This document shows positions 26,677 through 33,238 of a DNA stretch of 56,641 bases, one piece after another. This DNA is from a virus. The stretch is taken from IMG/VR virus record IMGVR_UViG_3300044940_000530, positions 1 through 56,641 of that record; one strand, 5' to 3'. A program made the translations under genes and the position numbers. The notes under the pieces were generated by a model. It did not search any database. It had not been told where the DNA came from and worked only from the letters and a program-made list of their open reading frames with translations. Position 1 is the stretch's first letter. Each line of letters begins with the position of its first letter.

Positions 26677-27294
26677 CTAGTCCTCCGATTCCGCCCTGTC
26701 AAGAAGCTCGTCGGCGGAAACCATCGCCTGCGGCACGCCGGAATCCAACGGTTCGACAGGAACCGCCGCCGTCAACGTCACCTTCCTGCGCTTCCTGCGC
26801 GGCAGCGGGCGGGCGACAATGGCGTGCCTGTCGGGTTTACCGGGCCTGTCGGACTTCGGGGATTTCGGGGATTTCGGGGACTTCGCGGAGGCGACGGGAC
26901 CGACGACCTTCCCGGCACGGACGCGATCCTCGCGCTCGGGGTCGCCCGCGAGCACCGTAGTGAACCCCTCACCAAGCAGCCCATGCAGCCCCAGCTTGCG
27001 GAAATGCCCCTCATGCTCGGCAGCGGCCTTGGCGATGGCCCGCTCGGATGGATTCGTGGGAACGGTGCTCATGGAACACTGGCGAATCACATATGAACGA
27101 TTCACCCCCAGCTTCGCGGCGATCTCCTCGGTCGGCACGCGAGCCTTGGCCATGGCGTTGATCAGCACCAACCGGGCGACGTGGAACACGGGAGACACAC
27201 GCGGCTTGGACCGTGCCGACACGACACCGTTGTTCGTCCTGTCGGCACGAACGGGCTTGGAATCCTTCGGAACGAAGGAGGATTTTCTGCTCAT
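26677..27294 (-). CDS. Helix-turn-helix regulatory-type protein
   Basis: 205 residues. ATG 27294 has AGAGGA upstream; the TTG 18 bases earlier is unlikely. A helix-turn-helix is visible at about 50-72 (VPTEEIAAKLGVNRSYVIRQ). The region after 110 is basic with four KSP repeats, and RPLPRRKRRK; the C-terminus is acidic. It is the only leftward gene between two rightward blocks, with its own promoter-like site and terminator, as expected of an autonomous regulator. A DNA-packaging or partition role cannot be excluded. Confidence 0.6.
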   Translation of the reverse strand: MSRKSSFVPKDSKPVRADRTNNGVVSARSKPRVSPVFHVARLVLINAMAKARVPTEEIAAKLGVNRSYVIRQCSMSTVPTNPSERAIAKAAAEHEGHFRKLGLHGLLGEGFTTVLAGDPEREDRVRAGKVVGPVASAKSPKSPKSPKSDRPGKPDRHAIVARPLPRRKRRKVTLTAAVPVEPLDSGVPQAMVSADELLDRAESED

Positions 27295-27335
27295 GTTTTC
27301 ATCCTCTTGCAAGCGCGGAGAATCGCGCGACGGGC

Positions 27336-27364
27336 ATCGTAGAAAGAACGATTCGTAGAGTCAA
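27336..27364 (-). promoter_or_regulatory. Leftward sigma-70-like promoter before the HTH gene
   Basis: On the minus strand TTGACT and TACGAT are separated by 17 bases and lie about 40 bases upstream of the start at 27294. The spacer holds a GAATC. The plus strand around 27346-27470 is AT-rich with several ATGTTGTT-like repeats. Confidence 0.55.
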
Positions 27365-27570
27365 TGGGGAATCTTTGGGAGATTTTTCCAGGATTTTTTG
27401 AATCGTGGGGGGTGTTTGTGAATCAATGTTGTTATGTTTTGATGTTGTTATGTTGTTGTGGGGGAACCGGGATTTTTTCAAGTCACCTGCCACAGGCAGG
27501 CGCGGCGGGGGGCGTTGGCCAGATGGGGGGGTGGGGTCGGGCCATCGCGCGCGTGCGCGGGCGCGGGCCA

Positions 27571-27631
27571 TGCCACGTTAAAGCGCGATTCCTTGAGTGT
27601 CAGCGGCGACGCTCGACACGCTCTTTCACAA
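27571..27631 (+). promoter_or_regulatory. Conserved 29-base element, copy A, with hairpin and boxA-like site
   Basis: Bases 27571-27599 carry the element TGCCACRTTARMGCGCG + ATTCCTTGWGTG (R, M, W = degenerate positions) found also at 28592 and 29391. A hairpin follows at 27597-27619 (GTGTC and GACAC outer stem, AGCG and CGCT inner stem, GCGA tetraloop, one bulge). GCTCTTTCACAA at 27620-27631 resembles a boxA antitermination site. The next gene starts at 27650 with AGGAG. I read this as a promoter and transcript 5' end; which polymerase factor uses it is unknown. Confidence 0.6.
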
Positions 27632-27649
27632 CCGCATAGGAGATTCGCA

Positions 27650-27967
27650 ATGACCTACAAAAAGGTCGGCGGGCTGCACTTCTGGACCATCGGCCGCCTT
27701 GGCGGGTCGATCTACTGGAAGAAGGCCAAGGCCAAGGCCAAGGCGGCGCAACCGACGCCGCGCGAAGTCGGGCTTCCCATCGGCCTTGACCGGCAGGCTG
27801 CGGCCCGCGTCGCAATCCGCTCCGCGCGGATCGTCAACAAGGAGCGCGTGGAGTATGGGCAGCGGGTGCCCTGCGCCTTCGAGGCGTCCGCTGCCTACCG
27901 CTTCGCCGATGAGGAAGCGGCGAGCGTGTTCCGCACCGTCTACTCGCAGATGGTGACGGTTTACTGA
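27650..27967 (+). CDS. Small phage protein with FWTIGRLGGS-type N-terminus
   Basis: 105 residues, ATG at 27650 with AGGAG seven bases upstream. It opens MTYKKVGGLHFWTIGRLGGS, followed by KAKAKAKAA; short phage early proteins with the 'hFWrIGRiGGSfYl' opening are common. The C-terminal half (AYRFADEEAASVFRTVYSQM) is helical. First gene of the rightward block, alone between a promoter-like element and a GC hairpin. Function unknown, possibly host takeover. Confidence 0.6.
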   Translation: MTYKKVGGLHFWTIGRLGGSIYWKKAKAKAKAAQPTPREVGLPIGLDRQAAARVAIRSARIVNKERVEYGQRVPCAFEASAAYRFADEEAASVFRTVYSQMVTVY

Positions 27968-27974
27968 TTCACTC

Positions 27975-27996
27975 GGGAGGGGCGAAAGCCCCTCCC
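27975..27996 (+). terminator. GC-rich hairpin with GAAA tetraloop after the first early gene
   Basis: GGGAGGGGC (27975-27983) and GCCCCTCCC (27988-27996) enclose GAAA, eight bases past the stop. No T-run follows, so it may be an RNA-stability or attenuator hairpin rather than a full terminator. Confidence 0.55.
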
Positions 27997-28021
27997 AACC
28001 ACCACAGAACGGAGAATGACC

Positions 28022-28483
28022 ATGATGACCAACAAGCAGCATGATGCAATTTGGGCTTTCGTTGTGGGCGCAGCCCTACAGATGGGCGCGGTCGGATATT
28101 GGGCTAGCCGCAACGAACCGCAGCCCTACGCGCTGAACGACTTCCTGGCGGAGAACATCCGCCAAGCGTGCGGGCAGGACGCCCGGCACGGGTTTGCTGG
28201 CCGTGCGTGGGCCGACGAGGCCCCGCTGAGCGCCACGCTCGCGGACGCGGTTATCGCGGCCGCTGAGTATGCCGGGGTGCGGATCACCCCGGCTGACGTG
28301 GAGGCAGCATGCCTCCGAATGAAGTGGGAGCATTATAAATGGGAGGGTATGAACCTCCCATGTAATTGGGAGGCTCTACAAGCGGCAGCCGCCGAGCGCG
28401 GCTGGGGCTGGAACCCGGTGCGGCCCGACCGCCCGCTTTACGAAGTATCGACATGGGCGGGAGAAGTCGCCGCCCGCCTCTAA
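28022..28483 (+). CDS. Hypothetical protein, paralogue of the gene at 28655
   Basis: 153 residues. The ATG at 28022 lies seven bases past GGAG; ATG 28016 is too close. Conserved with the next gene are 'YALNDFLAENI', CGQDARHGFAGRAWADEA (about 50-67), 'AAEYAGV', 'EALQAAAA' and 'RPLYEVSTWAGEV'. Helical, no metal or transmembrane motif. Not recognised. It lacks its own copy of the conserved element; it may be read through from the gene before it. Confidence 0.6.
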   Translation: MMTNKQHDAIWAFVVGAALQMGAVGYWASRNEPQPYALNDFLAENIRQACGQDARHGFAGRAWADEAPLSATLADAVIAAAEYAGVRITPADVEAACLRMKWEHYKWEGMNLPCNWEALQAAAAERGWGWNPVRPDRPLYEVSTWAGEVAARL

Positions 28484-28491
28484 ACACTACC

Positions 28492-28520
28492 GGGGGGCCG
28501 CAAGGCCCCCCTTCTTTTTT
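28492..28520 (+). terminator. Intrinsic terminator after the first paralogue
   Basis: GGGGGGCC (28492-28499), loop GCAA, GGCCCCCC (28504-28511), then TTCTTTTTT to 28520. A textbook rho-independent signal nine bases past the stop at 28483. Confidence 0.9.
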
Positions 28521-28525
28521 GCCTC

Positions 28526-28634
28526 CACCGCCGCTGCGCTGTCACACCAAGAGCGTGCGCCTCCCGCGTCGGCGCGAACAGGAAGCGCCGCTGCCACATT
28601 AGCGCGCGATTCCTTGTGTGAGCAATGGTGCTCA
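28526..28634 (+). promoter_or_regulatory. Duplicated upstream block and conserved element, copy B
   Basis: Bases 28526-28591 match 29297-29362 at 62 of 66 positions. The 29-base element (28592-28620) comes next, then a hairpin (TGAGCA and TGCTCA with loop ATGG, 28619-28634). The gene at 28655 follows after AAGGAG. Confidence 0.65.
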
Positions 28635-28654
28635 GCAGCGAAGGAGATAGACCG

Positions 28655-29092
28655 ATGACCAATGAGCAGCGCGACATGATCTGGGGTTTCGTTACTGGCG
28701 CTTCGATCTGCATGAGCTGGGGCAACCGCCCCTACGCGCTGCACGCCCTCCTGGAAGAGAGCATCTACCGGACGTGCGGGCAGCACGCCCGGCACGGCCT
28801 CGCGGGCTGTGCGTGGGCCGATGAGGCCTCGGTTAACGTCAGCCTCGCGGCCGCGTTCCTCGCGGCTGCCGAATACGCGGGCGTTGCTCTGACGGTCGCG
28901 GACGTGGACGCGGCTTGCCTCTTCATGGAGCGACTGCACTTCCAGTGGGACGGGCTGCTTGACCCCCCGCAGACCTGGGAGGCCCTCAAAGCGGCCACGG
29001 AGTCCCAAGGCCGAATCTGGGACCCGATTTCGCCAGACCGCCCGCTTCGTGCGGTTTCGTGGTGGGCGGGAGAAGTCACCAACTACCTCTGA
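28655..29092 (+). CDS. Hypothetical protein, second paralogue
   Basis: 145 residues, ATG at 28655 with AAGGAG ten bases upstream; a GTG/ATG start 30 bases earlier would lie in the hairpin. Conserved with the neighbour: PYALHALLEESI, CGQHARHGLAGCAWADEA and RPLRAVSWWAGEV. The pair shares a promoter-like block and matching terminators, so a whole transcription unit was duplicated. No known domain recognised. Confidence 0.62.
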   Translation: MTNEQRDMIWGFVTGASICMSWGNRPYALHALLEESIYRTCGQHARHGLAGCAWADEASVNVSLAAAFLAAAEYAGVALTVADVDAACLFMERLHFQWDGLLDPPQTWEALKAATESQGRIWDPISPDRPLRAVSWWAGEVTNYL

Positions 29093-29101
29093 TCACCACC
29101 G

Positions 29102-29130
29102 GGGAGGCCGCAAGGCCTCCCTTCTTTTTT
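29102..29130 (+). terminator. Intrinsic terminator after the second paralogue
   Basis: GGGAGGCC (29102-29109), loop GCAA, GGCCTCCC (29114-29121), TTCTTTTTT to 29130. It is the same design as the terminator at 28492. Confidence 0.9.
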
Positions 29131-29139
29131 GTTTGTTCC

Positions 29140-29256
29140 GTGCCTGCTGTGCCTGCTGTGCCTGCTGTGCCTGCTGTGCCTGCTGTGCCTGCTGTGCCTG
29201 CTGTGCCTGCTGTGCCTGCTGTGCCTGCTGTGCCTGCTGTGCCTGCTGTGCCTGCC
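29140..29256. repeat. Non-coding 9-bp tandem array (TGCCTGCTG), about 13 copies
   Basis: Starting just after a terminator, TGCCTGCTG repeats perfectly about 13 times and ends in a variant copy near 29256. Both strands can be read as long low-complexity frames, but no start site or homology suggests a gene. Probably a slipped-strand expansion; a role as spacer or binding array is possible. Confidence 0.85.
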
Positions 29257-29296
29257 GTCGCGCGAATCGCGCTGTCACACAACCGCTGCACTGGCG

Positions 29297-29435
29297 CACC
29301 GCCGCTGCGCTATCACACCAAAAGCGTGCGCCTCGCGCGTCGGCGCAAACAGGAAGCGCCGCGACCGATTCCGAAGAATCCGACGAATCATGCCACGTTA
29401 AAGCGCGATTCCTTGTGTGTCGGAGCGGTGCTCCG
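29297..29435 (+). promoter_or_regulatory. Duplicated upstream block and conserved element, copy C
   Basis: 66 bases match copy B's block, then a 28-base stretch unique to this copy, then the 29-base element at 29391-29419 and a hairpin (CGGAGC and GCTCCG, 29421-29435). A boxA-like GCTCTTTGACAA follows at 29463-29474; its TTGACA could also be a -35 hexamer, but no good -10 stands at the right distance. Confidence 0.6.
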
Positions 29436-29949
29436 GGCCTACCGCGCCCGCAAGGGTGCCGCGCTCTTTGACAATCGAATCGGTTCCTTTGGCTCGCGGT
29501 AGATAGGTGCGCCTAATGCGCCATTTGCCCGGCCTAGTGAAGCCTCGCGCGTGGCGTCTCATGCGCGCGATGCCGATGGAATAGGACAAGCCGCCCTAAT
29601 CAAGCGCGCACGGCGCGCGGGGCATGCAATGTCGCATGAAGGGACATGCGGCAGCCTGTTACTTGCATGCATGCGGTAGGTGTTCGGATTCATCGGTATA
29701 GCCTAGCTAGTGTCGAGAGGTGGCGTAGGTTATGCGATTCGGCAAATCGCATAGCGTGGCAATCCGAACGGGGCGCGAGTCGAGGAACGCACCATGATGG
29801 TGCAGGCGAGCAACGGCGCAACCGTTGTAACCAGAAACGGGCGGCGCGCAGGCCAACAATCCGCGCGCCGATTCGCCAAACATGCGGGCGCGATTCCTGC
29901 ATGTTTCGCGAATCGGATAGTCGATTCTCAAACAGGAAAGGGTGAAACA
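29436..29949 (+). ncRNA. Structured 5' leader or non-coding RNA (514 bases)
   Basis: No credible gene lies here. Perfect or near-perfect hairpins follow one another: TATGCGATT/AATCGCATA (29731-29753), GCACCAT/ATGGTGC (29789-29803), CAACGG/CCGTTG (29811-29827), CGGCGCGC/GCGCGCCG (29842-29870), and a larger one with two 7-bp helices and a 2x2 internal loop (29870-29914). Smaller inverted repeats occur near 29600-29650. The gene at 29950 follows. Candidate regulatory leader or separate small RNA; it is not a tRNA by eye. Confidence 0.5.
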
Positions 29950-31086
29950 ATGGCTGACATGATCCCCGGTATGACGAATCAGGCCGTGGAGGCGTTCCTT
30001 GCGCGCGCCGCCAATATCGGCGCAAACGCCAAGGTTCTGGAATCCGAGGCAAAGGCGCAAGTTGACGCCGATGCCAAGGCAGCGGCTGATGCGCGCGACT
30101 TGCTGCGGGATTCCAAGCGCCGCGCGGCCGGTTTCCGCCGCCCCGCGTTCCGTGCGCTTGGCGAGGTCGCGGCCGCTTTCCAATCGGCGAGCAACAACTT
30201 GGACTCTGTTCCGGAGACGTTCCGTGAGTCGGTCGCTTCGCGGGCGGCGCAGGCCTTCGCTGCGAGCTACACCGGCCGCAGCGAGAAGTCCGCCAAGGGC
30301 GGGGTTGCGGCGGGCTGGACTCACGTGATCTATCTCGGCAGCGCAGGCCAGACTCTGATCAACGCACTCGCCGAGCGAGTCGATCACTGGCAGGCCATCG
30401 CTGATCTTCCTATCAATGACGAAGGCGCGGCCGCGCTGCGCGAAACGGCGCTGCGCTACGTCACTCCGGCCGCGTCCTGTCCGGCCCCTGACGGGCGGAT
30501 CGAGCCGGGCAAGTTGCCCAAGCACAACGGCCGCGCGGCCGTGACACTGACCGTGGACGGCAAGACCGTGTCGCTGCCCGCGCGTGGCGCTACCAATCGC
30601 GACGCTATCCTTGCGGAAGCGGCCCGTTTGGCGCGCACGCACGGTATTGAGGTTGCGACGCATCCCTTTGTGCTTGACGCGGTGTTAGACAACGGCGGGA
30701 AGTGGCGCAAGCCCGAGGGTGACGCACAGGCGCTCGCGGCCGATGCGCTTTCCGCGCTCGACAAGTTGCTTTCCTTGGGCGGCGCGGAGTCGCTTGACGG
30801 CGCATCGCTCATGGTGATGCGTGACGTTATTCACCGCATTGCGCAGCAAGGATTGCGTGAGCGTCCCATGGTGGTGCCTGAGGTCGCCAACACGCCGATT
30901 TTGGCCGCACCACAGGCCATGCCGGAGAACGTTTCCGGCAGCGCACTGACGGTCACTGCCGAGAATGAGGCCGATTTGAACGAATCCGATTCGTGCAACG
31001 CATCGAACAGTGACGATTCTTCTCCGAACAAGGAATCCAAGAAGGGCAAAAAGCCTAGCAATATCAAGCGGAAGCCCGGTATCTGA
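29950..31086 (+). CDS. Hypothetical early protein, 378 residues
   Basis: ATG at 29950 follows AGGAAAGG. The upstream in-frame extension lies in the structured leader and is dropped. N-terminal 60 residues are helical and Ala-rich. The middle has TVDGKTVSLPARGATNRDAI, and HPFVLDAVLDNGGKWRK. The C-terminus is acidic then basic (NESDSCNASNSDDSSPNKES, KKGKKPSNIKRKPGI). No known domain recognised; a nucleic-acid or protein-binding role is possible. Followed by a strong hairpin. Long leader suggests post-transcriptional control. Confidence 0.65.
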   Translation: MADMIPGMTNQAVEAFLARAANIGANAKVLESEAKAQVDADAKAAADARDLLRDSKRRAAGFRRPAFRALGEVAAAFQSASNNLDSVPETFRESVASRAAQAFAASYTGRSEKSAKGGVAAGWTHVIYLGSAGQTLINALAERVDHWQAIADLPINDEGAAALRETALRYVTPAASCPAPDGRIEPGKLPKHNGRAAVTLTVDGKTVSLPARGATNRDAILAEAARLARTHGIEVATHPFVLDAVLDNGGKWRKPEGDAQALAADALSALDKLLSLGGAESLDGASLMVMRDVIHRIAQQGLRERPMVVPEVANTPILAAPQAMPENVSGSALTVTAENEADLNESDSCNASNSDDSSPNKESKKGKKPSNIKRKPGI

Positions 31087-31093
31087 CACTGAC

Positions 31094-31116
31094 GCGGGGG
31101 GCGCAACGCCCCCCGC
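31094..31116 (+). terminator. GC hairpin after the 378-residue gene
   Basis: GCGGGGGGCG (31094-31103) pairs with CGCCCCCCGC (31107-31116) around CAA. No T-run, so termination strength is uncertain; it may instead shield the transcript. Confidence 0.6.
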
Positions 31117-31418
31117 GCATTCGTTTGTGCATTTTGAGCGTTTAAACCCCTGAATCGTTGCGCGTGTGCGCATTATTTTTTGTTGCGCTATCACCCGTCG
31201 CAACAGAATGCGGCGCAAATTGTGGCAAATTGTGGCAAAGCGTCATCGCGCAGCGTTACATTTCGTAACATCGGCACGCGCGAAGCGGGCGTTTGCGGCT
31301 GATACGCGCCTCAACAACATGTTCCGTAGCCGTTCTAACCCTATTCTCTACAACCTACGGTAGCGATAAGGGTAACAATATTGCGCGCAAGGGGGGTGTT
31401 TGCGCAAACTTGCAGGGG

Positions 31419-31737
31419 GTGTGAATTAGGTGTGAATTAAAGTGTGAATTGTTCGGCACGCAGGCGCAAGGAAAAACATAAGGATATCAATAGGTTAACA
31501 TATATAGGTATATAAGGTAATATTATATTAGTCATATTCACACCCCTCCAAAGGAGGCGCCGTAGCGATTTTTTCGTGTTTCCGGCTGCGGCGCCTGCTG
31601 CCGTCCCCCCGCGCGCGCCTCCTCAAAAAAAGGGTGTGAATATGACTAATATGCAAAAAACCTAGGAAACTCTAGGACTCCAACCCCGTTCTGTGCAGTA
31701 ATCGTAACGGTGAATATGTGTGAATATGTGTGAATTA
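31419..31737. repeat. GTGTGAATTA/GTGTGAATAT repeats
   Basis: Direct copies start at 31419, 31430, 31442, 31718 and 31728, spaced 10-12 bp where clustered. Further copies form the arms of the inverted repeat at 31525-31652. TGTGAATAT differs from a reverse DnaA box (TGTGGATAA) at two positions, so DnaA binding is conceivable but unproven. Confidence 0.7.
31525..31652. repeat. 21-bp inverted repeat flanking a GC hairpin
   Basis: 31525-31545 (ATATTAGTCATATTCACACC plus C) and 31632-31652 are perfect inverted copies. Between them GGCGCCG (31555-31561) can pair with CGGCGCC about 25 bases on. The arms include the GTGTGAAT unit. Both arms together could form a cruciform of about 128 bp. Confidence 0.75.
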
Positions 31738-31801
31738 GAAAGCGCAACAATACGGAACACGTAACAAAACACACGATTAGGAATCCAATCCACGATTCTA
31801 T

Positions 31802-32034
31802 GAATCAGATTCGTAAAATAAGATTCATACAACGAATCAGATTCGCAAAACAAGATTCATACAATGCATCAGATTCGTTGAATCATGAGCACCCAAGGAA
31901 TCAGATTCCTGGATTGAATCATTAATGAAGAATCCGATTCCTGAAACGCACTCAAACACCGAATCCGATTCTTCAAACGCGCACATTATGAGAATCAAAT
32001 ACCTCTGATTCGGATAAACCGACGAATCAGATTC
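31802..32034. repeat. Array of GAATC-N-GATTC palindromes with 31-32 bp period
   Basis: Perfect 11-bp palindromes start at 31802, 31834, 31898, 31930, 31961 and 32024. Degenerate copies at 31866 (GCATCAGATTC) and a half site at 31992 fill the two gaps, so eight positions fall on one 31-32 bp grid, three helical turns. Each palindrome has two GANTC sites. Candidate binding array for a replication, segregation or methylation-sensing protein. Confidence 0.8.
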
Positions 32035-32143
32035 GCACTATGCACCGCATGACGACTCTGCGAATCAAACATTGCGCTGCAGGATTCGTCATGCGCTTTA
32101 CGCGCAACCCCTAACCCCTAACCCCTAACCCAAGGAGCAACCC

Positions 32144-32740
32144 ATGTGCGCAACCCCCAACCCTACCTACGACGAGCGTCTCGCCGACCTGCTTTGCGTG
32201 CCGCATCTCGACGTGAGCATGCGTGTTTTTGAGCGCTCTAAGGGTATCTACCCCGACGAAACCGACCTTGCGCTCTATGCCGAGCGGCTTGCACGCTGGC
32301 TGGCCATCCCTGCCGACCGGCCGCGCGTGGGTGATTTCTTGTTGGTTTCCGAATCAACCACGCAGCCGCTTTTCAAGCGATTCACTCATGCATGGAACGA
32401 CGGTATCCAGACCACAAGCGAAACCCGCTGCCCCAACAGTCCGGACGACTGGTCCTTTTATATCGCCCCCGACGCATCCGTGTCCTATTCGGGCGGGCTT
32501 GATGCCGCCATCCCCTACGACCGGCTCGTGATCGTCTCCGAGAGTCGCGCCCGCATGGGGTATCACACCGGCGATATGATCATTGACCGCACGCCCATGC
32601 TCGTGCCCGGCACGTTCTGGTTCTTCAAGCATGACCGCCCCGGCGCATCACGCGGGCTTTCCTGCACTCTCCCGTGCCGTGTGTGGAGGGATACGGCGCT
32701 CGCGTGCCCTGTGGCGCGCCGGGGCGGTGGGGGTCTATGA
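32144..32740 (+). CDS. Hypothetical protein, 198 residues
   Basis: ATG at 32144 with AAGGAG nine bases upstream, after short CTAACCCC repeats. Features: DLALYAERLARWLAIPADRP, then Trp/Tyr-rich segments (DDWSFYIAPDASVSYSGGLD) and a Gly-rich end. No domain recognised. First gene after the putative origin. Confidence 0.6.
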   Translation: MCATPNPTYDERLADLLCVPHLDVSMRVFERSKGIYPDETDLALYAERLARWLAIPADRPRVGDFLLVSESTTQPLFKRFTHAWNDGIQTTSETRCPNSPDDWSFYIAPDASVSYSGGLDAAIPYDRLVIVSESRARMGYHTGDMIIDRTPMLVPGTFWFFKHDRPGASRGLSCTLPCRVWRDTALACPVARRGGGGL

Positions 32741-32785
32741 TTCGAGCACGCACGCACACACGCACGCCATGAAAGGAACCCGCCC

Positions 32786-33193
32786 ATGACGACTGTCATA
32801 CAGAACGAAACGGGAAAGACTGCGGATATCCCCGAAGATTGCCCCGCCTACATGATCGTCTCCCTCGACGATGTTCTGCAGATTCCCCCCGAGGCAAGGA
32901 ATCGCTTCTTCAACGACTTCCCTGCCGTCATCGCGGCTCTGGAATCCGCCGACAACAACATCGTCTTTTGGGTGGACGACGGTAGCGACGAAACGACCGT
33001 CATCGCGGGCGCAACGCTGCCGACCGAGCGGCTCATGGAGGCTGTGGGCCGACATATCCTCCATTACAGGGCGCGCCGTGCCGAACGCGACGCCACGTCG
33101 CGTATCGTTTATCGGCTGTCGATGCTCTTTCGCTCCTTCATGGGGTTGACGCACCCCAAGGAGGGCGCGCGCAAGCCCACCCGCACGCACTGA
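32786..33193 (+). CDS. Hypothetical protein, 135 residues
   Basis: ATG at 32786 after AAAGGAA. The N-terminal half is acidic (IPPEARNRFFNDFPAVIAAL, then VFWVDDGSDETTVIAGATLP), the C-terminus basic (HYRARRAERDATSRIVYRLS). Upstream lies a CACGCACGCACACACG repeat. Not recognised; sits before the MoxR-type ATPase gene and may belong to that cassette. Confidence 0.6.
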   Translation: MTTVIQNETGKTADIPEDCPAYMIVSLDDVLQIPPEARNRFFNDFPAVIAALESADNNIVFWVDDGSDETTVIAGATLPTERLMEAVGRHILHYRARRAERDATSRIVYRLSMLFRSFMGLTHPKEGARKPTRTH

Positions 33194-33238
33194 CACGCCT
33201 ACCAACCCCAACCCCAACCGAGAAGGATTCACCGAATC

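Larger units (their letters stand above)
31117..32143. other. Gene-free 1-kb region, putative replication origin
   Basis: No open frame here has a ribosome site or codon pattern like its neighbours. It contains a tandem CAAATTGTGG pair near 31216, a GTTAC/GTAAC inverted repeat near 31254, an AT-rich core (31484-31540) in a GC-rich genome, GTGTGAAT repeats, a 21-bp inverted repeat, an array of palindromes with 31-32 bp period, and four CTAACCCC-like repeats just before the next gene (32105-32130). Together these resemble an iteron-type origin or a segregation site. Confidence 0.6.

Noticed and set aside
29076-29291. Minus-strand and plus-strand coding of the 9-bp repeats (Ala-Gly-Thr, Cys-Leu-Leu and others)
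   Set aside because: All frames stay open because the unit has no stop. No start signal; lies between a terminator and a promoter-like block.
29436-29949. tRNA or tmRNA gene
   Set aside because: No cloverleaf with a T-arm GTTCRA motif and acceptor pairing was found in the hairpins.
31166-31363. 65-residue Arg-rich frame in the gene-free region
   Set aside because: GTG start without ribosome site, composition unlike neighbours.
31802-32034. CRISPR array
   Set aside because: The repeats are only 11 bp and palindromic, intervals are about 21 bp, several copies are degenerate, and no cas genes are present.
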